From NCBI GenBank assembly GCA_016928605.1, contig JAFGKN010000544.1:1-30100 (forward strand): a DNA stretch of 30,100 bases. Reading direction: 5' to 3'. This document shows, piece by piece, positions 22,191 through 30,100 of this stretch. The notes under the pieces were generated by a model. It was not told the origin of the DNA. It made no database searches and saw nothing but the letters and a program-made list of their open reading frames with translations. Within the stretch, counting starts at the first letter, position 1. Each line of letters starts with the position of its first letter. Source of the stretch: Planctomycetota bacterium (GTDB taxonomy: Bacteria > Planctomycetota > UBA8108). Position numbers and translations under genes: made by a program.

Positions 22191-24167
22191 TCACTCCGCG
22201 GGCACCTCGACGACGAAGGCGGCTCCGTCGTCGACATCCGGATCGAGGTAGAGGTCCCCGCCGAGCGCGCGGGCGAGGCGGCGGCTGAGCGCGAGGCCGA
22301 GGCCGACTCCCGGCGCGCTGTTCGCCGCGTCGCGGTCCGACTTGGAGAAGAGCTGGAAGAGGCGGCGCCGGTCGCGGCGCGAGATGCCGGGGCCGTGGTC
22401 GCGCACGCGGATGACCGCGCGGCCGGGCGCGCGCTCGAGCTCGAGGTGGATCCTTCGGTCCTCGGCGCGGCCGGCGTACTTGCACGCGTTGTCGACGAGG
22501 TTGACGAGGATCTGCTCGAGCGCCGATGTGTCGAGGCTCACGGCGATCTCGGCCCGCCGGCCGCCGTCGTCCCGTCGATGCGCGCCGCGCTCCCCGCCGC
22601 GCTCCCCGCCGTCGCCGTCTTCGCTCTTCTCGCCGTCGCCTTCGCCGCGCGCGCGGACAGCCTCTGGCAGCCGCACGGCGAGCTCCATCCCGCACCGCTC
22701 GGCGCACTCGGCGAGCCGGTCTCGCAGGCGCTCCATCCACTGAACGAGATCGATGCGGTCCCTCACTGCCTCGGTGCGCCTCGACTCGAGCCGCGCGTAG
22801 GCGAGGACGTTCTCGACGAGGTGGCCGAGGCGCTCCGCCTCGCCGGCGAGCCGCTCCAGGTAGCCGCGCTTCTTCTCCTCTCCCTCCACCATGCCCGCGG
22901 CGAGCATCTCGGTGTACATGCGGAAGGTGGTGAGCGGCGTGCGCAGCTCGTGGGTGACCGCCGAGACGAACACGCGCCTGCGCTCGCTCAGCGCCATGAC
23001 GCCGCGGAGCAGGATGACCAGCGCGCCCGCCGCCGCGATGCCGCAGATCCAGGCCGTTGCGAGCGAGATCCTCAGCGGAGTGAGGAGCGCCGGCGCGATC
23101 CGGGACTCGAAGCGGGGAAGGAGCCGGACGGGAAGCGCCGCGAGCCTCCGCTCCTCTCCATCCGCCTGGCCGGCATCGCAAGGCTCGAGCTGCGCATCGG
23201 GGAGGAGGTCGCGGATCGACTCGAGCAGCCTCTCCGTCAGCTCCTCCCAGTCGATCCAGCAGCCCTGGAGATACGTCCCGCCGTTCACCCTCACCCGCCG
23301 GGCGAGGAGGAGCGCGCCGCCGATCCAGAGGGGCTTCATCCCCTGCTCGTCGATCGAGGCGGAAGGCGCTTTGTGCCAGGTCGACGCGATCTGCGACTCC
23401 TCCGCCTGCTGGAGGATGTTCTTCGCCCGCGCGGCCATCTCGGCGCGGTTGAGGATCTGCTGGACCGACGACGCAGCGGCCTGCTGCCGCTGCTGCGGCT
23501 GCAGCTCCTGCTGCTGCTGCTCCTCCTCCTCCTGCGGGGGCGGCTCGAGCGGTCGCGGCGGCTGCTGCCCGGCGCGCTCCGGGGGCGCTCCGGATCCGGC
23601 GAGCTGCGAGGAGGCGGCTCCTCCGTCGAGAGCACCCGGAGCCGGATCGCCGGCCTCCTCGAGACGGCGAGCCAGCTCCTCCGGGCGGACGAGGTCCGCG
23701 AGCTCCTCGAGGAGCCGGTGCGCATCCTCGATCGCCTCGTGCGTCGTGTACCCGCTCTCCGCCAGGTCCCGCATGTTGCCGGCCGGGGCCTGGGGCGAGG
23801 AGAGCTGGCCGCCGGCTGCGAACTGGAAATGGATCCGCACCTGCGGCGAGCTGAACGTCAGCAGCGGTGACGGCACGAGCACCTCCCCCTTCTCGATCCG
23901 CGCGAACATCCGCGTGTAGGCCCCTTCGGCGGGGTAGAAGGCGCTGTAGGTGAAGTAAGGCCGAGCGCTCTCCTGGGCGATGAACGGAGAGAGGGAGGAG
24001 TCCATGCGCCAGAGCGCCAGCCGCACGCGCTCCTCGATGGCCGCCCTCTGCTGCGCCTCGATCTCCGCCTGCTCGAGCCCCAGCACGGCCCAGCTCACCC
24101 AGGACATGGCCGCGAGCAGCGCGGCGGCGCAGATGGAGAAGATTGTCCAGGCGTGCCAGGCGCGCAT
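22191..24167 (-). CDS. Membrane sensor histidine kinase
   Basis: A 658-residue sensor kinase. Its ATG overlaps the response-regulator stop as TGATG, a coupled arrangement. Helix 1 is at about 9-30, a large extracytoplasmic sensor region spans about 31-365, and helix 2 lies at about 366-390. The kinase core has the H-box SAVTHELRTPLTTFRMY (phosphoacceptor His406), N-box NLVDNACKYA (Asn560), G1 DHGPGIS and G2 GVGLGLALSRRLA. Two oddities: the sensor region contains a Pro/Gln/Glu-rich tract (about 200-235), and a Gly/Asp/Glu/Arg-rich insert (about 503-536) sits just before the strand leading to the N-box. Ligand is unknown. Being last in an operon that begins with two exported VWA proteins, it may sense the state of the cell surface or of those proteins. 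Convergent with the mosaic-protein gene, 79 bp apart. Confidence 0.95.
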   Translation of the reverse strand: MRAWHAWTIFSICAAALLAAMSWVSWAVLGLEQAEIEAQQRAAIEERVRLALWRMDSSLSPFIAQESARPYFTYSAFYPAEGAYTRMFARIEKGEVLVPSPLLTFSSPQVRIHFQFAAGGQLSSPQAPAGNMRDLAESGYTTHEAIEDAHRLLEELADLVRPEELARRLEEAGDPAPGALDGGAASSQLAGSGAPPERAGQQPPRPLEPPPQEEEEQQQQELQPQQRQQAAASSVQQILNRAEMAARAKNILQQAEESQIASTWHKAPSASIDEQGMKPLWIGGALLLARRVRVNGGTYLQGCWIDWEELTERLLESIRDLLPDAQLEPCDAGQADGEERRLAALPVRLLPRFESRIAPALLTPLRISLATAWICGIAAAGALVILLRGVMALSERRRVFVSAVTHELRTPLTTFRMYTEMLAAGMVEGEEKKRGYLERLAGEAERLGHLVENVLAYARLESRRTEAVRDRIDLVQWMERLRDRLAECAERCGMELAVRLPEAVRARGEGDGEKSEDGDGGERGGERGAHRRDDGGRRAEIAVSLDTSALEQILVNLVDNACKYAGRAEDRRIHLELERAPGRAVIRVRDHGPGISRRDRRRLFQLFSKSDRDAANSAPGVGLGLALSRRLARALGGDLYLDPDVDDGAAFVVEVPAE

Positions 24168-24871
24168 CAGGAGCCGCCTCCTCCGGCGAGCATGTAGCCC
24201 TTGCCGCGGACGGTGAGGAGGACGCGCGGCCGCTCGGGATCGTCGCGCAGCTTCTCCCGCAGGCGCGCGACGTGCATGTCGATGGTGCGCGTCGTCACGC
24301 CGCGCGGATCGAGGCGCCAGACGCGGGAGAGGATCTCGTCGCGGGAGATCGCCCGGCCGGCGTTCCCCGCGAGGTAGCGGAGTAGGTGGATCTCGCGCTC
24401 GGAGAGGTCGCAGCGCCCGCCGTCGCGGAAGCGCACCTCGCAGCGCGCCAGGTCCGCGACTCCGTCGGGCAGCGGGATCTTCTCCACGTCGGACGGGCGC
24501 TCCGGCGACCGGCGGAGCACCGCCTCCAGCCTCGCCAGCAGCTCGCGGATGCTGAACGGCTTGACGACGTAGTCGTCGGCGCCGAGCTGGAGCCCCTTCA
24601 CGCGGTCCGATTCGTCGCCTCTCGCGGTGAGGATGATCACGGGCAGCGTGGGATGGGCGGAGCGGACCTGCCGCAGGATCTCCAGCCCGTCGCCGCCGGG
24701 GAGCACGAGGTCGAGGAGGATCAGGTCGCAGGCGGAGTGGAGGGCCTTCTCGAGACCCTCGTCTCCGCGCGCCGCCTCGCTCGCCGCGTATCCCGCGAAC
24801 CGCAAGGCGTCGAGGATGCCCTGCCGCACGGCGGGGTCATCCTCGATCACCAGAACGATCTTCCGGTTCAT
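24167..24871 (-). CDS. OmpR/PhoB-type response regulator
   Basis: A 234-residue DNA-binding response regulator. The receiver domain (about 4-118) has acidic pocket residues Asp11 and Asp12, phospho-acceptor Asp54 in LLDLVLPGGDG, Thr82 and Lys104 (VVKPF). The C-terminal winged helix (about 130-230) contains LSEREIHLLRYLAGNAGRA, RVWR and the recognition-helix pattern RTIDMHVARLREKL, ending in VRGKGYML. The start ATG overlaps the stop of the upstream VWA gene as ATGA, and its stop overlaps the kinase start by one base, so all are expected to be made in fixed proportion. It is the obvious partner of the kinase, and a candidate binding site stands upstream of the operon (28585-28601). Target genes beyond its own operon cannot be read here. 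Confidence 0.97.
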   Translation of the reverse strand: MNRKIVLVIEDDPAVRQGILDALRFAGYAASEAARGDEGLEKALHSACDLILLDLVLPGGDGLEILRQVRSAHPTLPVIILTARGDESDRVKGLQLGADDYVVKPFSIRELLARLEAVLRRSPERPSDVEKIPLPDGVADLARCEVRFRDGGRCDLSEREIHLLRYLAGNAGRAISRDEILSRVWRLDPRGVTTRTIDMHVARLREKLRDDPERPRVLLTVRGKGYMLAGGGGS

Positions 24872-26040
24872 GGGGTCGATGGGCTCTCCTTGGACTCGAA
24901 GCCGAATCCCTTTTTCTCGGCCTGCGCGCGGAGGTTCTCGATCAGGGCCGATTCGAGCGTCTGCGGAGCCGATTCGCTGCGCTTCTTCATCTCAGCCGCG
25001 ACGAACTTCTTCCGCGCCTCGCTCAGCTCCTGGATCTTCGCCTGGATCTCCTTGCGCCGGGCGGCCTTCGTCTCGAGGAACGCTTTCTGCTCCTCGACCG
25101 TCATCTTCCTCATTTCCTCCGGCAAGTCCTCTTTTTTCAGCTCCTCGAGCTTGACCGCTGCCTCCTTCACCGCGTCGACGAGGTCCCACAGAGCGTTGCG
25201 GTAGAAGCCGGAGGACTTGGAGACCGCGCGCTGCACGCTGCTGCCCGAGCCGACGGACGAGGAGTTGCTGTCCTGCGCGACCTGCCGCGCCTGGCCCTCC
25301 GCGCCCGCCTTCCCGAACGGCACGTAGGTCTTGTTCAGCTCCTCGCCCAGCCGGAGGATCTCCTGGTCCTGCGGCGCCGGGATCTGCGGCTCGACCGAGT
25401 TGTGGTCGATCTGCGTGAAGGAGCCGTCGGCGAGGAGGGCCCCCTGCTTCCAACCCTCCTCCTCGCCGGAGCCCTGGTAGCCGCAGTGGACGGTGTTGAC
25501 GATGATGCCCCTCGCGATCGCCTCGCGGCAGGCGATCTTCGGATCGACGCTGCCCTGCGTGAAGGGCTCGTTGCCGGCGATGAAGATCACCTTGAGGTCG
25601 TTCGGCGACTCGCTCCAGCGCAGCCCGCTCACGGCGGCCTGGATCACCTGGCCGCAGTACTCCGAGCCTCCGTTCGTGGTGAGAGCGAACAGCTCCTCGG
25701 AGACCTTGTCGAGGTCGTCGGTCAGGGGAACGATCTGCCGCAGGTGGCCCTCCGATGCCGGGATCGAGCTCTTTCCGTACTCGTAGAGCGCGACGCGCAG
25801 ATCCGGGCGCTGGCCGTCGCGGCTCGCCAGCACGAGCTCGTTGACGATCTTCCACAGGTGGGTGCGGGCCTGGTTGATCAGCCCGCTCATGCTGCCGCTC
25901 GTGTCGAGGAGGATCGCCATCTGGATGAGCGGGCGCGGCTTCGGGGGAGGCGCGGCCGTTTCCGGCGACTCTGCGGATGAAAGCCACCGCGCGGCGGCGA
26001 GGGTGGTGATCAGCGAGCCTATGATGATCCGGTGCTTCAT
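24868..26040 (-). CDS. Exported VWA-domain protein
   Basis: A 390-residue protein. The ATG at 26040 follows AAGGAG at 8 nt; in-frame sequence further upstream lies in the neighbouring gene's end and is rejected. A short signal peptide (about 1-23) is followed by a VWA domain (about 40-240) with the MIDAS sequence DTSGSMS (46-52), a later Thr-containing NGGSEYCG and FIAGNEPF where the second Asp-containing motif is normally found. Then comes a Ser/Asn-rich stretch (NSSSVGSGSSVQRAVSKSSGFY), and a Lys/Glu-rich helical C-terminus (about 300-380), likely coiled coil. Related VWA proteins with the same middle section (VNTVHCGY, then GALLADGSFTQIDHN) are common in environmental bacteria and uncharacterised. 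It overlaps the response-regulator gene by 4 nt and follows the VIT-VWA gene after 49 bp. Likely binds a protein partner or divalent metal outside the cytoplasm. Confidence 0.92.
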   Translation of the reverse strand: MKHRIIIGSLITTLAAARWLSSAESPETAAPPPKPRPLIQMAILLDTSGSMSGLINQARTHLWKIVNELVLASRDGQRPDLRVALYEYGKSSIPASEGHLRQIVPLTDDLDKVSEELFALTTNGGSEYCGQVIQAAVSGLRWSESPNDLKVIFIAGNEPFTQGSVDPKIACREAIARGIIVNTVHCGYQGSGEEEGWKQGALLADGSFTQIDHNSVEPQIPAPQDQEILRLGEELNKTYVPFGKAGAEGQARQVAQDSNSSSVGSGSSVQRAVSKSSGFYRNALWDLVDAVKEAAVKLEELKKEDLPEEMRKMTVEEQKAFLETKAARRKEIQAKIQELSEARKKFVAAEMKKRSESAPQTLESALIENLRAQAEKKGFGFESKESPSTP

Positions 26041-26089
26041 GTCAGGTTCTCCTTGTTCGAAGGGGTTGAAAGGCGATGCCACGGGCGGA

Positions 26090-28501
26090 TCAGCGGTTGT
26101 AGGGCGAGGACGACGAAGAGGACCGCGGTGGGCTGTACGGACTCTGCTCCTGGACCTCGGAGCGCTTCTCGATCTGGAGCGCTTCCCGCGCGGGAGCGGC
26201 ATCCGTCTCGCCTGTCGGCCCCTTGACGAGGATCGCCTCGCCGTCGACGACCATCAGGATGTCGCCGGGCAGCGAGACGCAGCTCTGCCGGCCCTGGGCC
26301 ACGAGGCGCCCGAGCAGCTCGCGGAACTCCTCGCTCGCGAACTCGACCACGCGCCGCGGCTCGACCTCCTTCTCCATGCTCGCGACCTGGCTGTCGATCC
26401 AGCGGCCGCGGCGGTTGTAGAAGGTCTTGTCGGCGAGCTGCTGCACCGTCGTGACGGAGACGCGGTCCATGTCCGCGTTGTAGAAGTAGTTCCTGAAGTT
26501 CAGGGCGCTTTGCCCCTTCTGAGCCATCCGGTTGAGGTCCTGGTTCACCGAGCCGACTCCCGAGCGGTCGCGGAGCGAGCGGCGGACGAAGTTGCCGCCC
26601 GCCAAGGTGAGGTTCCCCCCGTGGTCGGTGATGTCCGTGCCCTCCTCGGCGAGGAACGCCGTGTACTCGCTGAGGATGCCGAACTCGGTGGAGAGGCGGA
26701 CGATCTCGTCGACCAGCTCCCTGAGACGTGGGTCGGTGACCTGATGCGGCGTGATGTTGAGGCCGTGCGCCGCGCCGAGGTCGCGGATCGCGTCCTCGAG
26801 GTAGGCGATCTTGCGGCTCGCCCAGAGCCTCGGCACGAAGGCGTTGCGGGTGGTGGCCGAGCTGGAGTCGAAGGAGAAGGTGAAGGTCCTCTCCTGACCG
26901 AGGTAGTTGCCTTGCAGCGAGAAGCGCAGCGTGCCTTCCGCCAGGTACTGCCCGAGCACGACGAGCTGGTCGCCCTCGAAGAGGTCGGGGAGGAGCGAGG
27001 GGGCGAGGTCGCGGATCTTGCCCGCGGCCGGCCTCCCCTCGGCGTCGAGCACGGCGAGCTGGGGAGCGGCGAGGACCGGGCCGGAGAGGCGCCGGAAGAC
27101 GCGGCCCACCTTCACCTCCACGTCCTCGCGCGGCAGGACGAACGTCGCGGTCGCGCGCGTCACCGAAGCGATCCGTTCCAGGAGCGGCGTGTTGACGTCG
27201 ACGCCGACGCCGAAGGTGAAGATCCGGCGGGCGTCCGGATTGCTCTTCATCGCGACCTCGCGGATCGCGATCTCGGATGTCTGGCCGATCGTCGGCAGGC
27301 CGTCGGTGAGAAAGAGCACGATCGGAAGCCGTCCGGGCGTCGCCTCCTGGCGCAGCGCCTCGAGGAGCGCATCGTGGATGTTGGTCCCGCCGCGGGCGCG
27401 GATGCCTTTCAGGTACTCGCGGGCCTCTCTCTCGGTCTCGGGAGTCTTGACCACCGGCTTGGGACGGAAGGCCTCGACGGTGTCGCTGTAGGGGATGATG
27501 TTGAAGGCCTCGCCGTCCTCGAGTCCGGCGATGATCTGGAGAGCGGCCTCGCGCACCTGCTCGATCTTCTCGCCGCTCATGCTGCCCGAGCGATCGAGCA
27601 CGAGGATGATCTCGCGCTGGATGGTTTGCCGCTCGGCGTCCTTCTCATCGGAGGCCGGCAGGCCCGCAAGGAGCAGGAAGTAGCCGCCGCCGACCCTGGG
27701 GTCGGGATAGGCGAGGAAGGAGGCGCTCACATCCTTGTCTTCGAAGAGGTACGAGAGGCGGAAGGCGCCGGGGTTTCTCGCTGCCTCCGGTCTGATGCTC
27801 ACCTTCAGGTGGCCGGGCGCGGTGCGCGTGGTGTCGATGTCGTGGCTCGGCGAGTAGACCGTGGAGATGGCCCGCTTCGACCGGATCTCGGCGGAGATCT
27901 TCCACGCCACGGTGTAGTCGAGGGCCTCGCTGCGGGGGAGCACGTAGTCGACGCGCTGGCCGTCGGCGGGGAGGAGATTCTCGTACGTGAGGCGCACCTT
28001 CTGCGTGCCGCCCGGCTCCACGGGGAAGACGCTCGAGCGGATCAGGTTGTAGCCCGCGAACTCGAGGAGCGCGGGATCGCGAATCCTCGCCACGATCGCG
28101 TCGTAGATCCTCCGCGCCTCCTCGCGCGGCAGGAGCCTGGCCGTCGGCTCCTTGCCCGCGCCCTGGAAGGTGAATCCGCACGCGGCGGCCCCATCGGGGA
28201 CAGGGACCAGCAGCTCGGCCTCGAGCCTCTGCCGCGAGGGATTGCGGAGCGAGATGGTGAGCGTCGTCGCGCTCGTCTGCTCGAGGATCGCGATGTCGGC
28301 GGACACCTCGGTGATCTGCACCGACGCGCCGGGACGCCAGGCGATGGATCTCCGCTGGGGCACGATGACGTTCGATGCGAAGGAGCTGTACTCGGGCGCG
28401 GCGACCTGCGCCGCCAGCGGCGCCGCGGCGAGAACGGCGAGGAGCGAGGACGCCAGCCAGGAGCCGGGCCGGCGCGCGAGTCGTGTCGATGAGCCTCTCA
28501 T
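26090..28501 (-). CDS. VIT domain plus VWA domain exported protein
   Basis: An 803-residue protein of the inter-alpha-trypsin-inhibitor-like class. The ATG at 28501 has GGAGG 6 nt upstream. A signal peptide (about 1-33) precedes a VIT domain (about 50-185) with ELLVPVPDGAAACGFTF, LLPREEARRIYDAIVARIRDPALLE and the YNLIRSSVFPVEPGGTQKVRL style end. The VWA domain (about 297-470) has MIDAS DRSGS (303-307), a Thr in RGGTNIHDALLEAL and FLTDGLPT. The C-terminal 330 residues are uncharacterised, with a Tyr/Asn-rich patch (RNYFYNADMDR) and a final Ser-rich tail. I see no LPxTG or PEP-CTERM sorting signal and no sortase gene. First gene of the four-gene operon; expression may be controlled by the operon's own regulator through the repeat at 28585-28601. 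Probably an extracytoplasmic adhesion or assembly protein. Confidence 0.95.
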   Translation of the reverse strand: MRGSSTRLARRPGSWLASSLLAVLAAAPLAAQVAAPEYSSFASNVIVPQRRSIAWRPGASVQITEVSADIAILEQTSATTLTISLRNPSRQRLEAELLVPVPDGAAACGFTFQGAGKEPTARLLPREEARRIYDAIVARIRDPALLEFAGYNLIRSSVFPVEPGGTQKVRLTYENLLPADGQRVDYVLPRSEALDYTVAWKISAEIRSKRAISTVYSPSHDIDTTRTAPGHLKVSIRPEAARNPGAFRLSYLFEDKDVSASFLAYPDPRVGGGYFLLLAGLPASDEKDAERQTIQREIILVLDRSGSMSGEKIEQVREAALQIIAGLEDGEAFNIIPYSDTVEAFRPKPVVKTPETEREAREYLKGIRARGGTNIHDALLEALRQEATPGRLPIVLFLTDGLPTIGQTSEIAIREVAMKSNPDARRIFTFGVGVDVNTPLLERIASVTRATATFVLPREDVEVKVGRVFRRLSGPVLAAPQLAVLDAEGRPAAGKIRDLAPSLLPDLFEGDQLVVLGQYLAEGTLRFSLQGNYLGQERTFTFSFDSSSATTRNAFVPRLWASRKIAYLEDAIRDLGAAHGLNITPHQVTDPRLRELVDEIVRLSTEFGILSEYTAFLAEEGTDITDHGGNLTLAGGNFVRRSLRDRSGVGSVNQDLNRMAQKGQSALNFRNYFYNADMDRVSVTTVQQLADKTFYNRRGRWIDSQVASMEKEVEPRRVVEFASEEFRELLGRLVAQGRQSCVSLPGDILMVVDGEAILVKGPTGETDAAPAREALQIEKRSEVQEQSPYSPPRSSSSSSPYNR

Positions 28502-28584
28502 GGGATACCTCCGGGGTTGAGCTGGGTTCGCGCGGAACGGGGCGCGCGTCTCATCCCCAAGGTAGCTCGGCGGAGGGGCATCGT

Positions 28585-28601
28585 GTGTAAGGGCCGTGTA
28601 A
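28585..28601 (-). promoter_or_regulatory. Candidate response-regulator site, TTACAC-N5-TTACAC
   Basis: On the minus strand TTACAC occurs twice with an 11-bp period (plus-strand GTGTAA at 28585-28590 and 28596-28601), 84 nt upstream of the VIT-VWA start. OmpR/PhoB-type regulators characteristically bind two half-sites repeated every 10-11 bp, often abutting the -35 region. The operon encodes such a regulator, which makes autoregulation a natural reading. The second TTACAC could double as a -35 element. Confidence 0.5.
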
Positions 28602-28769
28602 CAGGATACCGGAAGACGCCTCCGGGCCCGGTCAGCGCAGCTCCAGAGCTCCGCTCGCCGGGGTGATCGTACCCCCCCCCGGGCGGCCGCTCTCTCTTCG
28701 GGCCGCGGCGGCTCTCGACGGCTCAGATCGATCGGCCCGATGCGGTGATAAGCCGTAGCGAATCCCCTC

Positions 28770-28798
28770 TGGACCATCGCTCCGGCAGAGTTTACACT
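28770..28798 (+). promoter_or_regulatory. Candidate promoter for FG-GAP gene or a leader RNA
   Basis: TGGACC (28770-28775), 17 bp and TACACT (28793-28798); the -10 is identical to that proposed for the tRNA. Transcription from about 28805 would give a leader of about 250 nt before the ATG at 29058. Assigned by consensus only. Confidence 0.35.
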
Positions 28799-28968
28799 CT
28801 TATGCGACGAGCGGAGCAGAGAGGGTTGGGCCAGCGGGCCCGAAGACAGGCCGTGTCCTTTCAGCGTCGATGCGCCCGCCTGCGGATGTGCAGCGGGCCG
28901 GAACCCTGCCTTTCGAGCTGTGGAGCGGCTTTTCCGGCCCCTTGAGCGCTGCCCCCGCCGCTTGCACA

Positions 28969-28992
28969 GCGCGGATCTGCCGAGATCCGCGC
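28969..28992 (+). repeat. Perfect 10-bp hairpin in the leader of the FG-GAP gene
   Basis: GCGCGGATCT (28969-28978), loop GCCG, and the exact complement (28983-28992). It lies 65 bp before the start codon and has no T tract on either side, so it is more likely an mRNA structure or protein site than a terminator. Confidence 0.5.
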
Positions 28993-29057
28993 CTGCTCCC
29001 GCTGCGCTCAGCGACGCCGAACGGTCACGATAGGTCTGTTTCTCGAAAGGCGAGGAG

Positions 29058-30100
29058 ATGATTGGCATCCGTCCACCCCTGCTCTGGCAGCTCGAGTACC
29101 GGCACCGAGGAAGGCTCTTGTGTCGCACGTCGTGGTGTCTGCTTCTTGTCGTCATGGCGAACTCGGGGCTCTTCGCCGTCCCTTCCTTCTCGCGGTACTA
29201 CCCCGTCGGTGCCAACCCCCGCGACCTGGCCACGGCTGACTTCAACGGAGACGGGCTCCGGGATTACGCCGTCGCATGCCACGATCCATCGCAGCCGGAG
29301 GTCACGATCCTTCTCGGTCAAGGGGATGGCCGGTTCTCCGTATCGACGGGTCCGGTCTGGACTCTTTCTTACGAGGTCGAGGCGGCCGACTTCGACGGCG
29401 ACGGTCACGCCGACCTCGTGGTCTCGAGCGGCAACCGGCGAGGCACGACCCACGAGAGCGAGGACGCCGTCCGGTTCTTCTACGGAAATGGAAAAGGCGC
29501 GTTTCCCTATTCCAGCGAGCCCATCCCCCTCCCGGAGGGCTTTCTCACGTGGAGCGTCACCGAGCCGCGGCTTTTCATCACGGACGTGAACGCGGACCGG
29601 CGTCCCGACATCGTGGTCCTCGGCTATATCTTCAACCAGCCGGATCCGATCCTGACCCTCATCAACGAGGGGAGCCGGCGTTTCCGCCGGGTCGAGTGCA
29701 CCATCCCGGACACCCCGCGCGACCTGATCTTCAGCGCCGGCAGCGCCGATTTCAACGAGGACGGCCTGCTCGACCTCGCGATGCTCCGGCGCGGCGACGA
29801 GATCCAGCTGGCCTGGGGCCAGAAGGACGGTACCTTCACATCGGGCGGCCCCACCATCGAGACGGGCGGGGCCTCCGGCGAGTACATGCTGGCGACGGAC
29901 CTCGATGGCGACGGCCACGCGGACCTCATCGCCAGCATGGGCAGTCAGAACCGCCTCGCGATCTATCACGGCCGCGGGGATGGCAGCTTCGAGACGTTGC
30001 CGCTCCTCGTGGACACCGGGACGACTCCCGCATGGATCGGAGCGGGTGACTGGAATGACGACGGGCGGCGCGATCTCTGCGTCTACTGCCGCAGTGCCAC
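29058..30100 (+). CDS. FG-GAP/VCBS repeat exported protein, partial
   Basis: Only the first 347 codons are visible; the gene runs off the right edge. The ATG at 29058 has AAAGG 7 nt upstream (GAGGAG directly abuts the codon). A basic N-terminus and hydrophobic stretch (about 26-41) form a signal peptide. The rest is a chain of FG-GAP/VCBS repeats, each with a calcium-loop-like D-x-N/D-x-D-G-x-x-D motif: ADFNGDGLRDYA, ADFDGDGHADLV, TDVNADRRPDIV, ADFNEDGLLDLA, TDLDGDGHADLI and GDWNDDGRRDLC, spaced at about 45-65 residues. Such repeats form a calcium-stabilised beta propeller used for carbohydrate or protein binding on the cell surface. It is transcribed divergently from the VIT-VWA operon. What follows the repeats cannot be seen. 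Confidence 0.9.
   Translation, partial: MIGIRPPLLWQLEYRHRGRLLCRTSWCLLLVVMANSGLFAVPSFSRYYPVGANPRDLATADFNGDGLRDYAVACHDPSQPEVTILLGQGDGRFSVSTGPVWTLSYEVEAADFDGDGHADLVVSSGNRRGTTHESEDAVRFFYGNGKGAFPYSSEPIPLPEGFLTWSVTEPRLFITDVNADRRPDIVVLGYIFNQPDPILTLINEGSRRFRRVECTIPDTPRDLIFSAGSADFNEDGLLDLAMLRRGDEIQLAWGQKDGTFTSGGPTIETGGASGEYMLATDLDGDGHADLIASMGSQNRLAIYHGRGDGSFETLPLLVDTGTTPAWIGAGDWNDDGRRDLCVYCRSA

Larger units (their letters stand above)
28502..29057. other. Divergent intergenic region
   Basis: This 556-bp region lies between the VIT-VWA operon (start 28501, -) and the FG-GAP gene (start 29058, +). It holds the candidate regulator site (28585-28601), a nine-C run (about 28669-28679), a candidate plus-strand promoter (28770-28798) and a 10-bp hairpin (28969-28992). 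Reading frames that cross it have no recognisable product. Confidence 0.6.

Noticed and set aside
23490..23535. CTG/CTC runs as a CRISPR or other repeat array
   Set aside because: They are short codon-level repeats inside the kinase gene encoding Gln and Glu, with no spacers.
25841..28492. 883-codon plus-strand frame
   Set aside because: It is antisense to the VWA and VIT-VWA genes, which carry clear MIDAS motifs.
28502..29155. In-frame upstream extension of the VIT-VWA protein (start at 29155)
   Set aside because: The extension overlaps the divergent FG-GAP gene and lacks coding character, whereas the ATG at 28501 has a good RBS and begins a signal peptide.

Overview
The window is very GC-rich bacterial chromosomal DNA with strong G/C preference at third codon positions, which is why long spurious reading frames lie antisense to most real genes. 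No single marker fixes the taxon. The gene content (LamG-plus-GH32 exported protein, Kelch/sodium-symporter fusion, VIT-VWA and VWA proteins with signal peptides, alpha/alpha-toroid plus VWA protein, CsgG-like lipoprotein with zinc ribbon, FG-GAP repeat protein) resembles Planctomycetota or another high-GC, exoprotein-rich Gram-negative lineage such as Myxococcota, Acidobacteriota or Eisenbacteria-like groups. That placement is inference. I see no transposase, integrase, phage gene or CRISPR array.

Layout. (1) 1-6611, minus strand: a co-directional run reading right to left: a small membrane protein (6611-5940), an aminopropyltransferase-like enzyme translationally coupled to it (5943-4948), a larger protein that fuses the same two parts (4850-2418), and an exported GH32-type glycosidase-like protein (2325 to beyond position 1). 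(2) 6964-10507: an aldose-epimerase-like gene (+), a self-contained tRNA-Gly(CCC) unit with promoter and terminator, a minus-strand lipoprotein, and a small nitroreductase (+). (3) 10629-13415, minus: a sialate-mutarotase-like Kelch domain fused to a sodium/solute symporter. (4) 13800-22111, plus: three exported proteins in a row: a CsgG-like lipoprotein ending in a zinc ribbon, a transglutaminase-like protein lacking the catalytic Cys, and a roughly 1530-residue mosaic protein (degenerate phosphoesterase, three related beta domains, alpha/alpha toroid, VWA, zinc ribbon). (5) 28501-22191, minus: a tightly packed operon VIT-VWA -> VWA -> OmpR-type response regulator -> histidine kinase, joined by overlapping stop and start codons, with an 11-bp-period direct repeat upstream that could be the regulator's own site. 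(6) 29058 to the right edge, plus: an FG-GAP/VCBS repeat protein, incomplete.

The two regions most likely to hold undescribed biology are (4), where two neighbouring exported proteins end in similar tandem CxxC zinc ribbons, and (5), where a two-component system is coupled to two exported VWA proteins. Three genes are easy to miss or misplace: the two edge genes, which have no closed reading frame inside the window, and the GTG-started genes at 6611 and 9592. Start sites below were chosen by Shine-Dalgarno position. Domain names come from motif recognition by eye, not from a database search.
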